A stretch of DNA of 64,000 nt, taken from NCBI RefSeq assembly GCF_025118155.1, contig NW_026251402.1, positions 496,001 to 560,000 on the forward strand, given 5' to 3'. Shown piece by piece: positions 23,201 to 36,190 of this stretch. The translations under genes and the position numbers were made by a program. This DNA is from Cokeromyces recurvatus (taxonomy: Eukaryota; Mucoromycota; Mucoromycetes; Mucorales; Mucoraceae). Numbering within the stretch: position 1 is the stretch's first letter; each line of letters opens with the position of its first letter. The notes beneath the pieces were generated by a model. That model was not told where the DNA came from. It saw nothing but the letters and a program-made list of their open reading frames with translations, and searched no databases.

Positions 23201-23829
23201 TCACCCACTTTTTCACCATTTTCATCCACTTCCATAGCTTCACCATCTGGTGAATAATCAGTAATCTTTTTAGCTAAATTAACAAGTTGAGCAAATTTTT
23301 CAGATTGAATGTTGCCGAGGACTGTTTCTATTGCCTTTTTCTTGTCAAAATCTTTTAATGTATCTGTTTTTAAAGTTTCTAATACGTCGTCCGCAGCACT
23401 TCGAATGACATCGCGTGCTTGATCGCCTAAATGTTCATATACAAAGGATAAAATGTGTTCATAAGCTTCGCGTGTTTCTTTTGTACGAGGTCGATAGTTA
23501 AGACCTTCCCAATCTTCAGTAGCTGAAAGAACAGAAGAATAACCATATGCTCTGCTAATGGCGCTTTCTTCTTTCTTTCTACGTCTTTTTTCATTCAATT
23601 CTCCAGATTTTTTAGCTGCTGCTTTCTTTTTCTTTTCTTCAATATCTTTAGGTGTTTCTCTTTGTGCGCGAGAACCGAAATCTTTTGGATCGATCTTTCC
23701 CCATAATGTTTCTGGTTCGCCTGTTGGCTCTTGGTCTCTACGTGGCAAACCTTTACGGTTAGCTTGCAATACCAAACTAGAAGTGGCGGCGTATTGATAC
23801 TGGCTTGCTTTTGCAAAGTTTTCAGCCAT
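17242..23829 (-). CDS. BRR2: Pre-mRNA-splicing helicase BRR2 (U5 snRNP 200-kDa helicase)
   Basis: A single uninterrupted frame of 2195 aa, the usual length for this family. BRR2 unwinds U4/U6 duplex RNA to activate the spliceosome. Order: conserved N-terminal plug and PWI-like region after [20 protein letters not shown], an acidic stretch near residues 205-265, then two Ski2-like helicase cassettes, each followed by winged-helix and Sec63 units. Cassette 1: APTGAGKT near residue 550, DEIH near 656, VGLSATLPN, then GRAGRPQFD. Cassette 2: APTGSGKT near 1400, DEIH near 1498, [12 protein letters not shown] in place of the SAT motif, and GRACRP. Loss of SAT in cassette 2 agrees with its known role as an inactive regulatory module. 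It has no introns, although nearly every neighbour does. It converges with the rhomboid gene 232 bp away. Confidence 0.97.
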   Translation of the reverse strand: MAENFAKASQYQYAATSSLVLQANRKGLPRRDQEPTGEPETLWGKIDPKDFGSRAQRETPKDIEEKKKKAAAKKSGELNEKRRRKKEESAISRAYGYSSVLSATEDWEGLNYRPRTKETREAYEHILSFVYEHLGDQARDVIRSAADDVLETLKTDTLKDFDKKKAIETVLGNIQSEKFAQLVNLAKKITDYSPDGEAMEVDENGEKVGEIDDELGVAVVFDDDEDEEEEDDQFEMKDDEEEEEEDQLAFNPSIAETEPVSSDEEDGFKTVLPGQQKKKKSGIKKSVEADDTIYPHDIDAFWLQRQIAAHYPDAHTAQEKTVQAFEILGSESIDIRDCENELMGLFDYDKFDLVRILTKNRDIIYWCTRLARVEGDDKKSVETEMQDKNMGWILRSLSGDRQRRGEALERKGVVDTAMEIDEEPTANRSRSELPTTITITPGTTVAPRQLLDLDDLAFEQGSHLMSNKKVKLPDGSFKRSKKGYEEIHVPSPKPEQYATGEKLIPIKSLPDWAQDAFVGPKTLNRVQSRLYPAAFDSDENILLCAPTGAGKTNVAMLTMLHEIGKNRDPETGLIDLDAFKIVYIAPMKALVAEVVGNFSERLKPYGISVAELTGDRQLTKQQIAETQVIVTTPEKWDVITRKATDRSYTALVRLIIIDEIHLLHDDRGPVLESIISRTIRNMEQTQELVRLVGLSATLPNYIDVAAFLRVNTKTGLFHFDSSYRPCPLKQQFIGITEKKAIKRFQAMNEVCYEKVMEQIEQKEENQVLVFTHSRKETAKTAKTLRDMALEKDTIARFLKQDSASREILQSEAATVKDPNLQDLLPYGFAIHHAGMTRADRTLVEELFADGHIKVLCSTATLAWGVNLPAHAVIIKGTQIYSPEKGRWVELSPQDVLQMLGRAGRPQFDTYGEGIIITSHSELQYYLSLLNTQLPIESQFISRLADNLNAEIVLGTIRNRDEAVQWLGYTYLYVRMLRNPSLYSVSQDDLEDDPHLEQKRVDLIHSAATVLDKCNLIKYDKKSGRFQLTELGRIASHYYVTHHSMSTYNQHLRPMMSEIELFRVFALSDEFKYIPVREEEKMELQKMLERVPVPVKEGLEEPTAKINVLLQAYISQLKLEGFALVSDMVYVTQSAGRILRAMFEICLKRGWAQLTKKALNLCKMVEKRMWLPMSPLRQFKAMPHDIIRRLERKEFPWERYFDLNPQELGELIGQPKAGRSLHKFVHQFPKLDLQAHVQPVTRSLLKVELTITPDFQWDEKVHGLAEAFWILVEDVDGEHILYHDYFILKQKYAEEEHLVTFTVPLFEPLPPNYFVAVVADRWLHCETKLPVSFKHLILPEKYPPHTELHDLQPLPLSALRNPDYEKLYSSWINHFNPIQTQVFNALYTTNDNTFIGAPTGSGKTICAEFALLHLWNQSNDSRAVYIAPFQELVDERTADWAEKFGKLNKEVVSLTGETSADLKLLERGDIICCTPTQWDVISRRWKQRKNVQNVDLFIADEIHMIGSALGPTYEVIVSRMRYIASQTQKTIRIVALSTSLANARDLGEWIGATSYSVFNFHPSVRPVPLEIHIQSYNVPHFASLMIAMAKPTYLAITGHANNKPSVVFVPSRRQCRLTAIDLITYCVADDKPYQFLHCKPEEIESLLERIQDKSLVETLRHGIGFYHEALSKQDKRIVEQLFESGAIQVIIASRDTCWGLSLHSHMVIIMGTQYFEGKEHRYADYPITDILQMMGRACRPNVDETGKCVLMCQANKKEYYKKFLYEALPVESHLDQSLHDHFNAEVVTKTIENKQDAVDYLTWTFLYRRMAHNPNYYGLQGTSHRHLSDHLSELVESTLNDLEETKCITIEDEMDVSPLNLGMIAAYYNINYTTVDMFSVSLKNTTKLRGLLEIVSSSTEFDNIPIRHHEEAVLKRIYDRVPVKLASPKFNTPRIKTNILLQAHFSRVQLPPDLQSDQTLILEKIIPLLQACVDVISSNGWLSPALACMELSQMSVQAMWDRDSPLKQIPYFTNEIIKRCEDKEVESVFDIMELEDDVRNDCLRLDQRKLREVARFVNRYPNIEVGFEVSDKDSVSAGNVVNVRVQLEREVDEEDEEQDIGPVIAPFFPKKKDEGWWVVIGDPETKTLLAIKRVTLQQKLNVKLDFIAPKAGQHTLKVYLMSDSYNGCDQELDMELDIAEGESSEEESDSMDEDEE

Positions 23830-24850
23830 TTTATATATATGTATAAATATATATATATATTATAAACAATAAAAAAAAAAAGAAAACTTTTAAAATGGTT
23901 GCAAACTCTATAAAACTAAAAATTAAATACATGTACATGAGCTATTGTTAAATTCCAAAATATTCTTACCAGAATAAAAGAATTAGAGTTAAGAAAAAAA
24001 AATAAAATAAATAAATTGAGTTGCAATAAAAGAGATAAGCTTAGTTCCTTTTTATTATAATAAATACGAGGAAAAAAAAACACCAGTAGTTTTAAACGAT
24101 TGTTTCCTTTATTTATTTATTTTTTTTTTCTCTCTTCGCAGCTGTAAAATATCAAGAGTTGCGTCATTAATGTGTGGCTTGGATTCAATTTCATTTTGAA
24201 ATCATTTTTTATGCCGTTCTGTACACCATAGCAACAAGGAACTATTGTATGTTAGAATGCTCATTTTGCTTAATAAAGCAAGAAAATTTAAATTAACATG
24301 ATTATAATTAGGTAGATCAAATTTCTTTTCTCTTTCAATTACTCTTAAAGCACTATTGTATTACTATAAAGTGAGTTAAAGGTGAAAACCTATAATTTTT
24401 TTTTTCAAAGTTTGTATAATATCTACTCAAGGTTTGTTTGTTTGTATACTGTATATGCAGAAAACAATCTCTATGAGTGTAGAATACCCCCGCTTATTAG
24501 CTTGTAAAACGGATATATTGAGTATACAAATTATATTTTTTTAATGCTATATTTACCTACTTCTCTATATTCATGCTGTAAGAGAATTAGATATAAAATA
24601 GATGTTTCTATAATAAAGAAGAGGATTGTATGTGGTATTATTTTATAAAAAAAAATCATCTGATGAGAATAAATACAGACATGTACAAACAAGTGTATCA
24701 GTTACGAAGTCATAGTAACAAAATACAAATAGTGAATGTTCCAACATAGTACAACGAAGCAGTCATTATTTAACAAATATGCTTTACTTTCTTTCTTTCT
24801 TTTCTTTTCTTTTCTTTTTTTTTCCTTTCCTTAATGTACTATCCATTATA
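23830..24850. promoter_or_regulatory. Divergent promoter region, BRR2 / Rab6
   Basis: About 1 kb separates the two head-to-head starts. Directly before the BRR2 ATG is a TA-rich stretch (23831-23862). Before the Rab6 ATG is a pyrimidine-rich tract (24788-24832), a feature common ahead of starts in this window. I see no coding frame in between. Confidence 0.5.
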
Positions 24851-25969
<1,119 letters not shown>

Positions 25970-27428
25970 TAAATTTTATTCTATTTTTTTTTTCTTCTTT
26001 TTATGTTGAGATTCTTTTCTTTACATAAATAAGGCTCTCAAAAAGAAAAAAAAAGGTGTTGAATATTCGAGATATACATATACATGTATATATTTATATA
26101 TTTGCAGATTGTTTAGAGTGATTTGTTCAAAAGTTTCCTGCCTTTCATTTTTATTTTACTCGATACTCTTCAGTTAGATCCCAGGAACATCACACACATT
26201 TTGTAAGATACTTGAAGATCATTGATTAGATGTAAATGCTATTTTATAAAGTAGTAATAATCCTAGTATTAAACAAGGCTAAAGCCTGGCAAAATTGTTT
26301 AACTTTGTCAAAAAAATAAAAATTCATTAAGGATAATAATGTTTACTAATACAAATAAATAGCTATATGATCTAACCTGTTTTTTTTTAAAAAAAAAAGA
26401 AAAAGCTGATATCTAGAACCTGAAATAGTATCGATTATACAATCAGTCTCATTAGAACTAAGCAAATATGCTAGATATATTTAACCATATGATGAATACA
26501 ACCATGACTACTCTGCTTTAAATTAACATAGCAATCGTTATATTTGTTTTTTTCTACTATTATCTTTACTCCATTAGACGACAAATATTAGAAGTGTATT
26601 CCTCATGATGTGTGTGTAGATAAGATAATAAACTTAACCCAAAAGATACAAATGTAGATATGAAATAAAGACTAAATAAAAAGATGAGTGCTGTCAAAAA
26701 TAACTTCATATTCATGATATGATATAAAATAAATAACAATTATTTTTTTTACAAGTACAATGATCCATTGTTTATTAGCAACGACCAAAAGAAATGTAAA
26801 AGAAGAAAAGGTAAGGGAGTTTGAGCTTTGAGGTTATCTTTTGTAATGCTCTTTTATACCCTCTCTATTTTTTGAGCTTTAATAGAGACACACATCACGT
26901 TATAATGGGTTATATTAAATGCTCCTGAAAGATTAAATTGCAAAGCTTAGTCCAAATATGCTTATTTGTAAAATAAAGAGAAACGACATAGTACAGACAA
27001 TTTGATCTAAGGATAAAGCTATGAATAAAGAAAGGTGCCTTATGTATGCATCTGACAAAAAAAAAAAAAAAAAAAAAAAAAAGGATACCTACATCAGAAG
27101 AACCTACAGTATATAACTATGTGTGTCACATTAAGATTAGGTTAATGTTTCATGTAATAGTAAAGTGTATATTCAAACATAGTGTCTCATTAGCACTATA
27201 TTTTATATAATTCTTCAGGTGCTACTGTTTATTTTGCTGTGAATGATAGGGCACTTTAAAGCGTGACATAGTTTTTGAAAAAAAAAAAATGTACGTTTAG
27301 CAGATTTCCATATTTAGATTATTTTTTTTTTAAAAAAAAAGAGATATTTTACTTTTCTTTTTTTTTTTATTTCTTTTCCTTTTTTTTTCTTCATATAGAT
27401 CTGAATACATATAAACTATATAATAAAA
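25970..27428. other. 1.46-kb gene-free interval
   Basis: I find no coding frame, tRNA or recognisable RNA here. It holds the 3' UTR of Rab6, an A-run of about 25 near 27057-27082, and pyrimidine/purine tracts just before the next start (27322-27398). A lineage-specific non-coding RNA cannot be excluded by eye. Confidence 0.4.
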
Positions 27429-27926
27429 ATGTCAAACAAACGTAATCGTTCATCTTCCATCGATAGAGAACAAGACAGAACCTCAGATGAAAGCTTAGTG
27501 AAACGTAATCGTATTGATAATACAAAGGATGATTTATTATCTGAATTATCTCAAGTTTTAAATACAATTAAATCAACACCGTCATCTGGTGAAATCTCTG
27601 CAGAAGTGATGGAAACATTTAAAATTCTAATGCTGGAGATTGATCAATTATCCGCTGATGAATCTAATTTAGAAGCAAAACGTATGAAGCAAGAGAGTGA
27701 GCTTTGTTTAGAATCTTGGTTTGATGATTTACTTGCTCGTTGTGAAGCTGACGGTGAATTAAATTTGGAAGATTTAGAAAATTTATGTGCAAGTGATGAA
27801 GAAGAAGATGCTATTGCTTTTGCTATATCTCAAGAAGATGATGAAGACGATGAAGATGAATTGATTATTGTTGATGATGAAGGCTCTGAAGTAGGTGGAA
27901 CTTCTCAGCCACTTATTGTTTCATAG
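27429..27926 (+). CDS. Acidic orphan protein, 165 aa
   Basis: Single exon. The sequence is polar, with a basic N-terminus (MSNKRNRSSSIDREQDRTSD), a predicted helical middle (ISAEVMETFKILMLEIDQLS and LEAKRMKQESELCLESWFDD), and a strongly acidic C-terminal third (DDEDDEDELIIVDDE). There is no signal peptide, membrane segment or zinc-binding pattern. Codon usage (AT-ending codons) matches its neighbours and the frame is long for such AT-rich DNA, so it is probably real. I do not recognise a family. A nuclear role is suggested only by the charge pattern. Confidence 0.7.
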   Translation: MSNKRNRSSSIDREQDRTSDESLVKRNRIDNTKDDLLSELSQVLNTIKSTPSSGEISAEVMETFKILMLEIDQLSADESNLEAKRMKQESELCLESWFDDLLARCEADGELNLEDLENLCASDEEEDAIAFAISQEDDEDDEDELIIVDDEGSEVGGTSQPLIVS

Positions 27927-29547
27927 TTGTAAGTTTAACTTTACTGATGATTATTTTCTATTTTTCTTACTTAATAATCATTAATAGATATACCGTGAAA
28001 TACTTATGACTTGTATAAGAAGACCATATAGTTCACCCTTTTTCTTTTCCAAATCATACTCTTTTGTTTTCTCCTATCCTTTACGCTTACGAATGTATAT
28101 CTGCTCACTTATTTTTATATTATTCATTTTTTTTTCTTTTTTCCTGCTTTTTATTTTGACTTTCCTTTTGCAACAGCAAATACCATTCGCCTATTGTTAT
28201 ACAAAAGATAGAGCCAACAATAAACCAAGTACGCGCATACATATATTTTATGTAATATCAATCACACTATTATTTAGCATGGGTAGCTCAATCAAAAAAA
28301 AAAAAAAAAAAAAAAAAAGTACATAATTGGCAATGATGACAACCTTTATTAGCGAAATTCCGTGTTTGTCTCAGGTTCTTTTTCTTAAAAAAAAAAAGTT
28401 AACCAATTGTAGATAAAATAAGAGAATATGTTACCTATGGGTTCACCGAGATTTAAAAAAAAAAAAAAAAAATAGTGAAAATCAGTACACACTTAAATTT
28501 TCAGTAAAATTAAATCATCAGCAGTGAGTATATTCATGTGTCCTTTTTCAACATGTCATTTATCAATGTTAATCGTGCTGATTTTTTATTTATTTTGAGG
28601 TGGGAGGAGCAAGTCAAAAAAGTAAAAAAAAGAAAAAAAAAATAGGCTCGAAAGACTAGCCCGTTTTAATCTCAAGGGCACTACTATGAGTGTCATCAAC
28701 TAAATGTGACAGAAAAAAAAAAGGGAAGAAGATACAATAGATATGAATACTGCTTGGAAATAAATTACAATCAACTTTATCTATTCGTTTTTTCTTCTTC
28801 TTCTTTCTCTCCACTATATTGGATTAAACTAGACAATCATTTGAACAAAACTACAGCAAAATAGTATAATCTCATTCATGGTAAGACTCACCAACAAATA
28901 GGACAGAGAGAAAAGGTTTCCACCAAGTCATAAATATGTCTTGATCTATAAACCAAGGTTTGTATTCTTTAGTTTTCAATAAAATATAAACATTTATGTA
29001 TTAAAGATTATACTGACATTTATAAAAGACATAGCAACTTTCAACGAAAATTCGTCTTAATAGACAAACATTGAAAATAGTTATCAATTGAGTTGAAACA
29101 AAGCCTCTCTTTCAAAAATATCACTTTTTTTTTTTTCATTATCAATACAACAGGATTATTGTTTGTTCTGGCAAATATTAGGTTTTTACTAGAGTCGAGT
29201 AATTTATCATGGATTTTGACGTAAATGTCTTTAAAATTATTTTTGACTGATAAAATACAGCCACTGATTATCATCAGTTCTCTGTTAGACGGGAGGCAGA
29301 ATATTCGATGCGAATACTACCAGAAGAGGTAGATTTTATCATACTTATGGATTTATCAGAAAAACTGGTACTATTGATCATAATAAGAATGACCCAATTC
29401 ATACGCTTATATTTATATATAAGGAAAAGTCCAAGTATTAAAAGAGAGAGAGAGAGAGAGAGACCATGATATAAAGATATAAATATAACTTATGTGCAAT
29501 TTTATTATGAGTTAAGTTTGTACATGATATAAGAATGCAACTTTTAT
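27927..29547. other. 1.6-kb interval with no firm gene
   Basis: A low-complexity plus-strand frame at 28006-28326 (Phe/Ser then poly-Lys) and short minus-strand frames (29041-29274 and one starting with MNWVILIMINSTSF near 29405) are the only open stretches. None has recognisable features. A-runs of 17-24 lie at 28294-28318 and 28455-28472, and a (GA)n run at 29444-29461. The region probably holds 3' UTRs of two convergent genes plus spacer. Confidence 0.35.
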
Positions 29548-31248
29548 CTAATCCCAGCCACCAACATCTAAACCAGTACCCGTATTGCTATCTTCATTTG
29601 TATTTTCATTTTCTAAAACAGCAACAATATCTTCTGTCGTCTTATTATTAGGCTTTTTAGCTTTCTTCGTCTTATCAACAACACCAACTACACCTGTCTG
29701 TGCCTTTGTCTGTACAGGAGGAGGAGTAGTTGGAACAGAAGGGACAGTTGTAGATTCAGATGACGTCGCTTTCACTTTAGACTCTGTGGTAGTAGCTGTC
29801 TTGTTAGAAGCAGTAGCAGTAGCAGTAGCAGTAGCAGCAGCAGCAGCAGTAGTAGTAGCAGTTACAGTATGAACAGCAGTTGACTTCTTAGCCATTTCCT
29901 TCTTTTCTTTAGAAGATGATGTCAAGAAGAAAGGATCATTCTCTTTTGTCAACTTCTTCTTCTTCTTCTTTAATCCAGATTCCTCCATTTTTTCAGCAGG
30001 ACGTTTTGATTTAATCTTGGTCACTTCAGCAACTACAGATCGGTTTGGTTTGTGAACTTTATTAACTGCTTCTGTCATTTCTACATCACTTTCCTTTGCT
30101 GCCTTTAATTCCTTCTTTTTCTTTTGAAGCTTTATACGTTTAATACGTTGCTTTTTTTCGATAAGATTAATATTTTCTCGTTGTTTTTTCTTTCGTTCTA
30201 AAAATTTAGGATCAAATCTTTCACCATCCAAAATACGAAGTGAAGGTACAAGTTCAAGTATCTAAGAAACGAAACGAAACGAAAAAAAGGAGGGGCTTTA
30301 ATTCATAATGATCTATACATATAGTATTCAAGGTAAAAAAAAAAAAAAAAAAATTCTGCTTACCTTTTCAATATAATCTTTTTTATTCGCAATTGGATTA
30401 CCCTTTAAATTTAGATTATGAAGTTTCAGTAAAGAACCAAGAGCAGCAATATCTTTCCATTCAGAAAGTTGATTATTACCAAAATCTAAAACTTCGATGG
30501 AATTACAATTTCTTAGTGATTCGGGTATCTCTGTAATCTTATTGTCATTTAATCGAATTTCCTTTAATAAAGGGTTATAAGTAAAGTCGGGAACGGTGGT
30601 TAATTGGTTGTGTGCAGCAGAAAATTTTGTGAGTTCAGCATTGCTAGATAACTTTGGTACAGTATCGATTTTATTATGAGAGACAACTTGAAAAAAAAAT
30701 ACATGAATAAAATATAATATTATTTGATAAGGCCAAACATGTGTCCATTCAACTTACCCAAGGTATTTAATTGATGCAAAGATTCAATATTTTCAATTTC
30801 CAACAATTCATTATTATTTAAAATGAGAGCTTTTAACTGCTTAATACGAGTAAGGTGTGGACTCATGTGAACTAATTTATTATGACTAACATTAAGCACT
30901 ATAGACAAAGAAAGCATAATCAGACCCAAATGAAACATGTAATATAGATATTTATATGTATATAACAAGGGATTTACCATTCAAAGTTTTAAAATGCTGA
31001 AATCCGGTAAAATCCTTAAATTTGTTATGAGAAAGATTCAAAAGTGTTAATTGCTCAAGATCTTTCAGCCCGGCAATGGAAGCATCGTCTTCAAGTTCAT
31101 TATTGGATAGAATTAATTTACGAAGTTCTTTACAAATAGATATATCGTCAATGCTATTAATGCCTTTTTTCGAAGCATTGATTTCTTTTAAAGTCTCAAT
31201 TGATTGATCTTTATAAATCTCAGATATATACTTTGGAGTTAACTTCAT
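29548..31248 (-). CDS. Leucine-rich-repeat protein with long basic, low-complexity tail
   Basis: Four exons: 31248-30978, 30898-30758, 30686-30364, 30261-29548; 482 aa. The N-terminal half is a row of LRRs of the LxxLxLxxNxL type: LRKLILSNNEL, LTLLNLSHNKF, LKALILNNNEL, LKEIRLNDNKI, IEVLDFGNNQL, LHNLNLKGNPI. It closes with the usual cap, LELVPSLRILDGERF. The tail is Lys-rich with several likely nuclear localisation stretches (GLKKKKKKLTKEND), an Ala/Thr dipeptide run (TATATATAS), and ends GLDVGGWD. No enzyme domain is present, so it is probably a nuclear or nucleolar scaffold. The paralogue group (SDS22, U2A'-like, ANP32-like) cannot be fixed by eye. It shares a short divergent promoter with CTK3. 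Confidence 0.85.
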
Positions 31249-31472
31249 GTTCAATTTCTAAACAAGAGGACAGAAATAGACCCTTTTTGTTTCTTTAAAA
31301 AAATAATAAAAAAAAAGAAAAAAAAAGCCACAAATAACAGTCACAGACTATTATTGCTTTAACTGGAATTTTTCCAACTTATTGTTTTAACTGAGCGACC
31401 CTTTTTTACATATAAACATTATATTTTATTGCTCTCTCTCTCTATATATATAAAGAAAAGAAAAAGAAAGAA
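31249..31472. promoter_or_regulatory. 224-bp divergent promoter, LRR gene / CTK3
   Basis: The two start codons are only 224 bp apart, so the whole interval must serve both promoters. It contains A/T runs, a (CT)n tract at 31431-31442 and a TATATATATAAAG element at 31443-31455 just before the CTK3 ATG. Confidence 0.6.
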
Positions 31473-32852
31473 ATGTCAGAAGAATCGGATCCATTTGAAT
31501 GTCGTTTGCATTTTCTATCATTATTGAACAAGTTGAATGCATCACAGCAATCTATACATAAAGTTGCTATATTTGCAATGCGTCATCGCAAATTATCTGA
31601 AGATTTATACAATTGCCTTTTAGAACAACTTGAAAAGGTAAGAATATAAATGGCCAAATTACTTTATTGTTATTTTGGTATATACATTCGAGAAATAGAT
31701 ATAGTTTAGAAAACAGTTATAGGTATAAATAGAATAAAGGAGGAAAAAAGAAAAAAAAAGAAGAAGGAGGAGGAGGAGGAGGAAAGAGATTGAAAAGAGA
31801 GTAGGATTAAATACAAATGAGACACTAATAATATTGTTAAAAGAAAAATGTATTTATTCACAACTACTTTCTTGAATTTTTCTTTCTTTCTTTCTCTATT
31901 ATCTTTTTTTTTTTTTTTTTTTTTTTTTTACTCTTTTTTTTTTTTTCTATTTGATCATCTTAATGTTTCTTTTTTTTTTTAAAAAAAAATGTGTATATAC
32001 TTTTTATGTATAAAATAATATATAAATATTTTAAAATACTGCATAATTTAAATTGTCTCCATTATTGTCATGTTTTTTTTTAATTTGCCTTTTTTTTTTT
32101 TGTAAATGTATTTCTTTTGTAGGCGTCTTTAAACGCTAGGTTAAATATTATTTATGTATTGGATGCCATATTCTCGGCAAGTCAAAAATCAAAATATTCT
32201 GGCTATATAAATCTAACACGGCCTGATCTATCTCGCATCATACATGCTGTAGTTGCTAATGGACCCAAAGGAGTTCTCAATATACCCAGTACACAAAAGG
32301 TTGGTTATGATAAGTCGAAAGAATTAACCTCTTATTAAATTAATGTATTGTTATTAGATTTTAAATAATTGGAAACGAAAAGGTTATTTTGAAATTGCTG
32401 AGATTGAGGAAGCAGAAAAACCCTTATTAAAACGTAATTCAAGGTTAGTGGGAAACAAAAGTAAAGAATATACATTTATCTATAGATGGATTAACGAATG
32501 GAAAATAGTACAAGTTTATCCCAATCAAATTCAACAGAGTCATTTTCAAAGGAAGATATACTTCGAAGAATGGAAGAAGATAGAGAAAGGGTAAAAAGTT
32601 TATAAAGAGAGAGGGATTTTAGGATTTTTTTTTTAGTAATAATGTAATAATAAATAGCATAAACGATTAAGAGAAGAAATTTGGATACGACCAGCTGAAG
32701 AAAGCAGAGATGCTGAATTTGAAGAATTTTGGAATACAATAGAAGCATTAGATCCTGAAACTGATTATGAAATTATGATGAAGCAAAACATGTTACGACT
32801 TCCTAATTATGCTTGGCAAACACAGTTTAATCAAAGATCAACCTCATTATAA
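31473..32852 (+). CDS. CTK3: CTD kinase subunit gamma (CTK3)
   Basis: Five exons: 31473-31637, 32123-32299, 32358-32443, 32509-32590, 32658-32852; 234 aa. The N-terminal half is the CID-like CTK3 domain (DPFECRLHFLSLLNKLNASQ through SLNARLNIIYVLDAI). The C-terminal half is the CTK3-specific helical segment (EDILRRMEEDRERHKRLREE, then EFEEFWNTIEALDPETDYEI). CTK3 is the third subunit of the Ctk1 kinase complex, which phosphorylates Ser2 of the RNA polymerase II tail during elongation. The third splice acceptor was chosen at 32507-32508, because the nearer one at about 32485 shifts the conserved C-terminus out of frame. The first intron, 485 nt, is far longer than the others in the window. Confidence 0.9.
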
Positions 32853-33947
32853 AAGACATAATAATAAACTAAATAATTGAACACTATTTACTGTTAAAGA
32901 GAAGGAGGGAGGGGAAAGTATAATAGCTCTATTTATTCCAAATTATATATAAATATATGTTTTTTTTCTGTATCACACACAATCATAAATAGATGTAAGG
33001 ATATTATTGTTATTGTAGTAGTAGTGCATATAGTTATATAAATAGATGTATTCAATTTTTATTCTGAACGTGAATGTCCACTTTTGAACGTGAACGTATA
33101 CAAATAAGAAAAGCCCAATTTTTATTGGATCAGTTTTAACTGGCTCCCCTTCAATAATTCATAATATGACTTGTATGTTCTCTTCTTCTTCTTCCCCGAG
33201 AGAGAGACAGAGAAAGAGAGTTCTTTCAAAGAGATGGTTATTATTATTTAAAAAGCACATAAAGATGTAAATATTTTATAATGATTTCTTTGCCAAGACG
33301 AACATGATGGATGAAAATATCTTCAAAGCCAAAATAAGCCTTAAACAAAATTTTTCTTAAAATTGAGGAAAATAGATGTTTTAGATATTATAAATCCACT
33401 TTATGATTGGTATAGATTATTTTTGGGTTTTAAAGCAATAGTAGTGATTATGGTTGTTGTTAGTGAAAAGAGTACTAATTTAAACATATTTACATTGCAT
33501 ATGATTAAATATATTATATATTATTGTTACTATAGAAGATCCTATTTACTTTCTTTCTTTCCTTTATTCACATTATAGTAAACTTGTTTCAACTATGGTA
33601 GCAATGTTACTTACTTTAATCAAAAAAAAAGAAAAGACTTGTTCTTCATTCTATGTAGTATTGAAATGTCGTCTTTTTTCTCTCTCTCTCTCTCTTTCAT
33701 TATTTTTATTATTTTTATTATTATTTTTTTAGCTCATTTAGAATCTTAAACACGGTTATTGTCTATTTGTAGATAATATCTCTATTTTTATTTATTTATT
33801 CAGCAACATTTAAATCGGGGTTTGAAATAAATAAGACAACTATTATCAAATATAAAGGGTTTATAAAAATAAGAAAAAGGGGAGGGGGGAAGCAATTAAG
33901 ACAATTTTTTTTCTTTTTCTTTTTCTTTTTATTCTGTAAACTATTTC
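32853..33947. other. 1.1-kb spacer upstream of the arrestin gene
   Basis: No supported gene. It holds three copies of TGAACG (33065-33070, 33085-33090, 33091-33096), a (GA)n patch near 33199-33221, and a CT-rich tract ending just before the arrestin ATG (33908-33931). Confidence 0.4.
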
Positions 33948-35406
33948 ATGTTAAACGTACATCCTATACATTCGCCCGAATTTAAAATTCATTTAGATAA
34001 TGATGAAGTTATATTACGAGGTACAGCAGAAGAGTCAGCAGGTGTTATGTTAAGAGGAAGCGTTTTATTTATTTGTCATGAACTTACAAAAGTGAAATCG
34101 ATTACATTAAAATTCATTGGTACGACAAGCGTGAATTGGGTAGAAGGTAGAGACGATAATGATTAGAAAGAGTAGAGTGTACTAAAAGTTTGATATAAAA
34201 CAATAGGTCTTGGAACCCATCAAAAGCACTATAAATCTGAACGTAAAATTATTGAAAAGGAATGGACATTTTTAGAGTTAAAAAAGAAAGCTTATCAATT
34301 ATGTTCAGGTCGATATAAATGGTAAAATTAATTATACAACAAGTGTATTTTTTTTCTTTATAGTAATTCTATATCTGTTTCTATTTCTTAAATAGGGATT
34401 TTGCTATACCTATTCCAGGAAATTTACCAGAATCAATCTATCATGAAATGGGACAAGTTCAGTATAAATTAAAAGCTTATTGTGATCGACCTACGTTTTC
34501 TATGAATTATGTAGATAGAAGACATATTAAGATTATTAGACATATGTTACCAACATCCTTAGATTTATCTCAATCTATCATTATTTCAAATATTTGGACA
34601 GATAAAATAGCCTATGATATTAGTATCCCTAGTAAAGTCTACAGTCTCAACAAACATATCCCAATTTCTTTCGATTTATTACCTATCGCCTCTCACCTTA
34701 AAATTAAATCAGTCATCTGTTCCTTGAAAGAATACATTACTTTTCGTACTTTAGATCATCATCATAAAACTGAAGGTCGATTAATTAATTATATTCGTGA
34801 CGATCAATTCATATTTAATTCTGATACAGGTCATTGGTCAAAAACTGAATTATTACCAATCTCTACCACTCAACAACAACACGTTCATTATGATATGTGC
34901 GGTGAATTAATTCAAGTAAAGCATAAACTTAAATTTATTGTCGCCTTACAGAATGCGGATGGTCATATTTCGGGTAAAATGACTGGAAATTTTTTTTATT
35001 TTTTTAATTTTTTTTTTAATTTTTTTTTTATTAATCATCAATAATGCTATTAGAATTAAGAGCTGCTATTCCAGTTATTATAGCTCCGATGATTCCCGAA
35101 GAGGATGGAAATGAGTTACCTGCTTATGAAGATGCTTGGAGATCAATTCCTTGTGATGCTGAAACTTTAACCCCTTTAATACATGTTCCTAGAACAAATT
35201 CATTACCTTCAATTGATTCGAATTCCTCACTATCATCAACATTGTCTAATCATCAACAACAAGACGACTTATTAACTCCCGAACCCTTGCCTTGGATGGG
35301 TTTTGATATTTCTCGTGTACCCTCATATGGAACTGCTTTACGTTCAAGTGTTCCCTGTACTTTAACACCGTCACTTCCTAATTACGAATCCATTGTCATT
35401 GTATAA
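33948..35406 (+). CDS. Arrestin-domain (ART-like) protein
   Basis: Four exons: 33948-34146, 34207-34321, 34396-34973, 35054-35406; 414 aa. The N-terminal arrestin fold starts EFKIHLDNDEVILRGTAEES and includes VMLRGSVLFICHELTKVKSI and WDFAIPIPGNLPESIYH. The C-terminal fold includes YDISIPSKVYSLNKHIPISF and ICSLKEYITFRT. The tail carries Tyr motifs, NELPAYEDAW (LPxY) and LPNYESIVIV, of the kind bound by WW domains of Rsp5/NEDD4 ubiquitin ligases. Fungal arrestins of this type direct plasma-membrane transporters to endocytosis. The cargo is unknown. The third intron contains long T runs around an alternative in-frame stop. Confidence 0.88.
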
Positions 35407-35849
35407 ATTAGTATTATTGTTATTATTATTTTTGTGTGTATATATTTGTATTATTATTATTGTTATTATTTTGATTTATTTATTCAAAAAAAAAAAAAAA
35501 AACTTTATCATTCTATCTATCCTATTATATAACTCGTGTTCATTATTATGAAAAAAAAAAAAGTAAAATACATGTATAAAAAAGGACTTTAAAAATAGTT
35601 TTATCTGACTGAGTTGTACAACCATTCCATGACTATTACGACTGCTTTATTGATTTAAAGTTAAAGAAATAGTAAAATAAACTATTTAAAATAAATAACT
35701 TTTATGACATTTGTGTATAGGTTCTTTTACTCTAATAAACGAATTATTATTAAATAATACAAAAAAAAAAACTCCCATTTTTTTTAATATTTTTGACTAT
35801 TGTGCATTTGTTATCTAGATAAACGCAAATACCACATTTTAGCGTGTAA

Positions 35850-35886
<37 letters not shown>

Positions 35887-36190
35887 AGGAGTCAAAAATT
35901 AAGGAACGAATCGTTAAAGCCCAGACATGAATAAAAAAAAATTAAAAAGTTATATCCAATCAAAATTCGGTATATCTTTTTGTTCTTAACTTTTCTTTTT
36001 CCCCACCCAGCAAACCCCTCTTTTATTCTTTTTCTCTTTATTTTATTTTTTTAATTTTTTATTGTATTTTTTTTTTTTTTAAAAAAAAGAAAACTGCCTA
36101 TATTAATACAAATATACAATATATACAAAATATATATTTTTATATATTTTTTATTTATTTATTTATTTTATTTATTTTATTTATTTTTAA
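35407..36190. other. Spacer between the arrestin gene and SCAP
   Basis: Very AT-rich spacer with A-runs at 35486-35502 and about 35851-35883 (some 33 A), a TTATT microsatellite at 35408-35470, and (TTTA)n just before the SCAP start (36150-36188). No coding frame was seen. Confidence 0.5.

Noticed and set aside
28006..28326. 106-codon frame with Phe-rich start and poly-Lys end
   Set aside because: It is composed of low-complexity T- and A-rich DNA and has no domain, so it is probably 3' UTR or spacer.
29041..29274. 77-codon minus-strand frame
   Set aside because: There is no recognisable motif, it contains a poly-Lys run, and no splice partner was found.
32458..32486. Nearer acceptor for CTK3 intron 3 (CTATAG at about 32481-32486)
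   Set aside because: It puts the conserved EDILRRMEEDRERHKRLREE segment out of frame. The acceptor at 32507-32508 keeps it in frame.
33363..33578. 71-codon plus-strand frame upstream of the arrestin gene
   Set aside because: It has biased Ile/Tyr/Leu text typical of AT-rich spacer and no family features.
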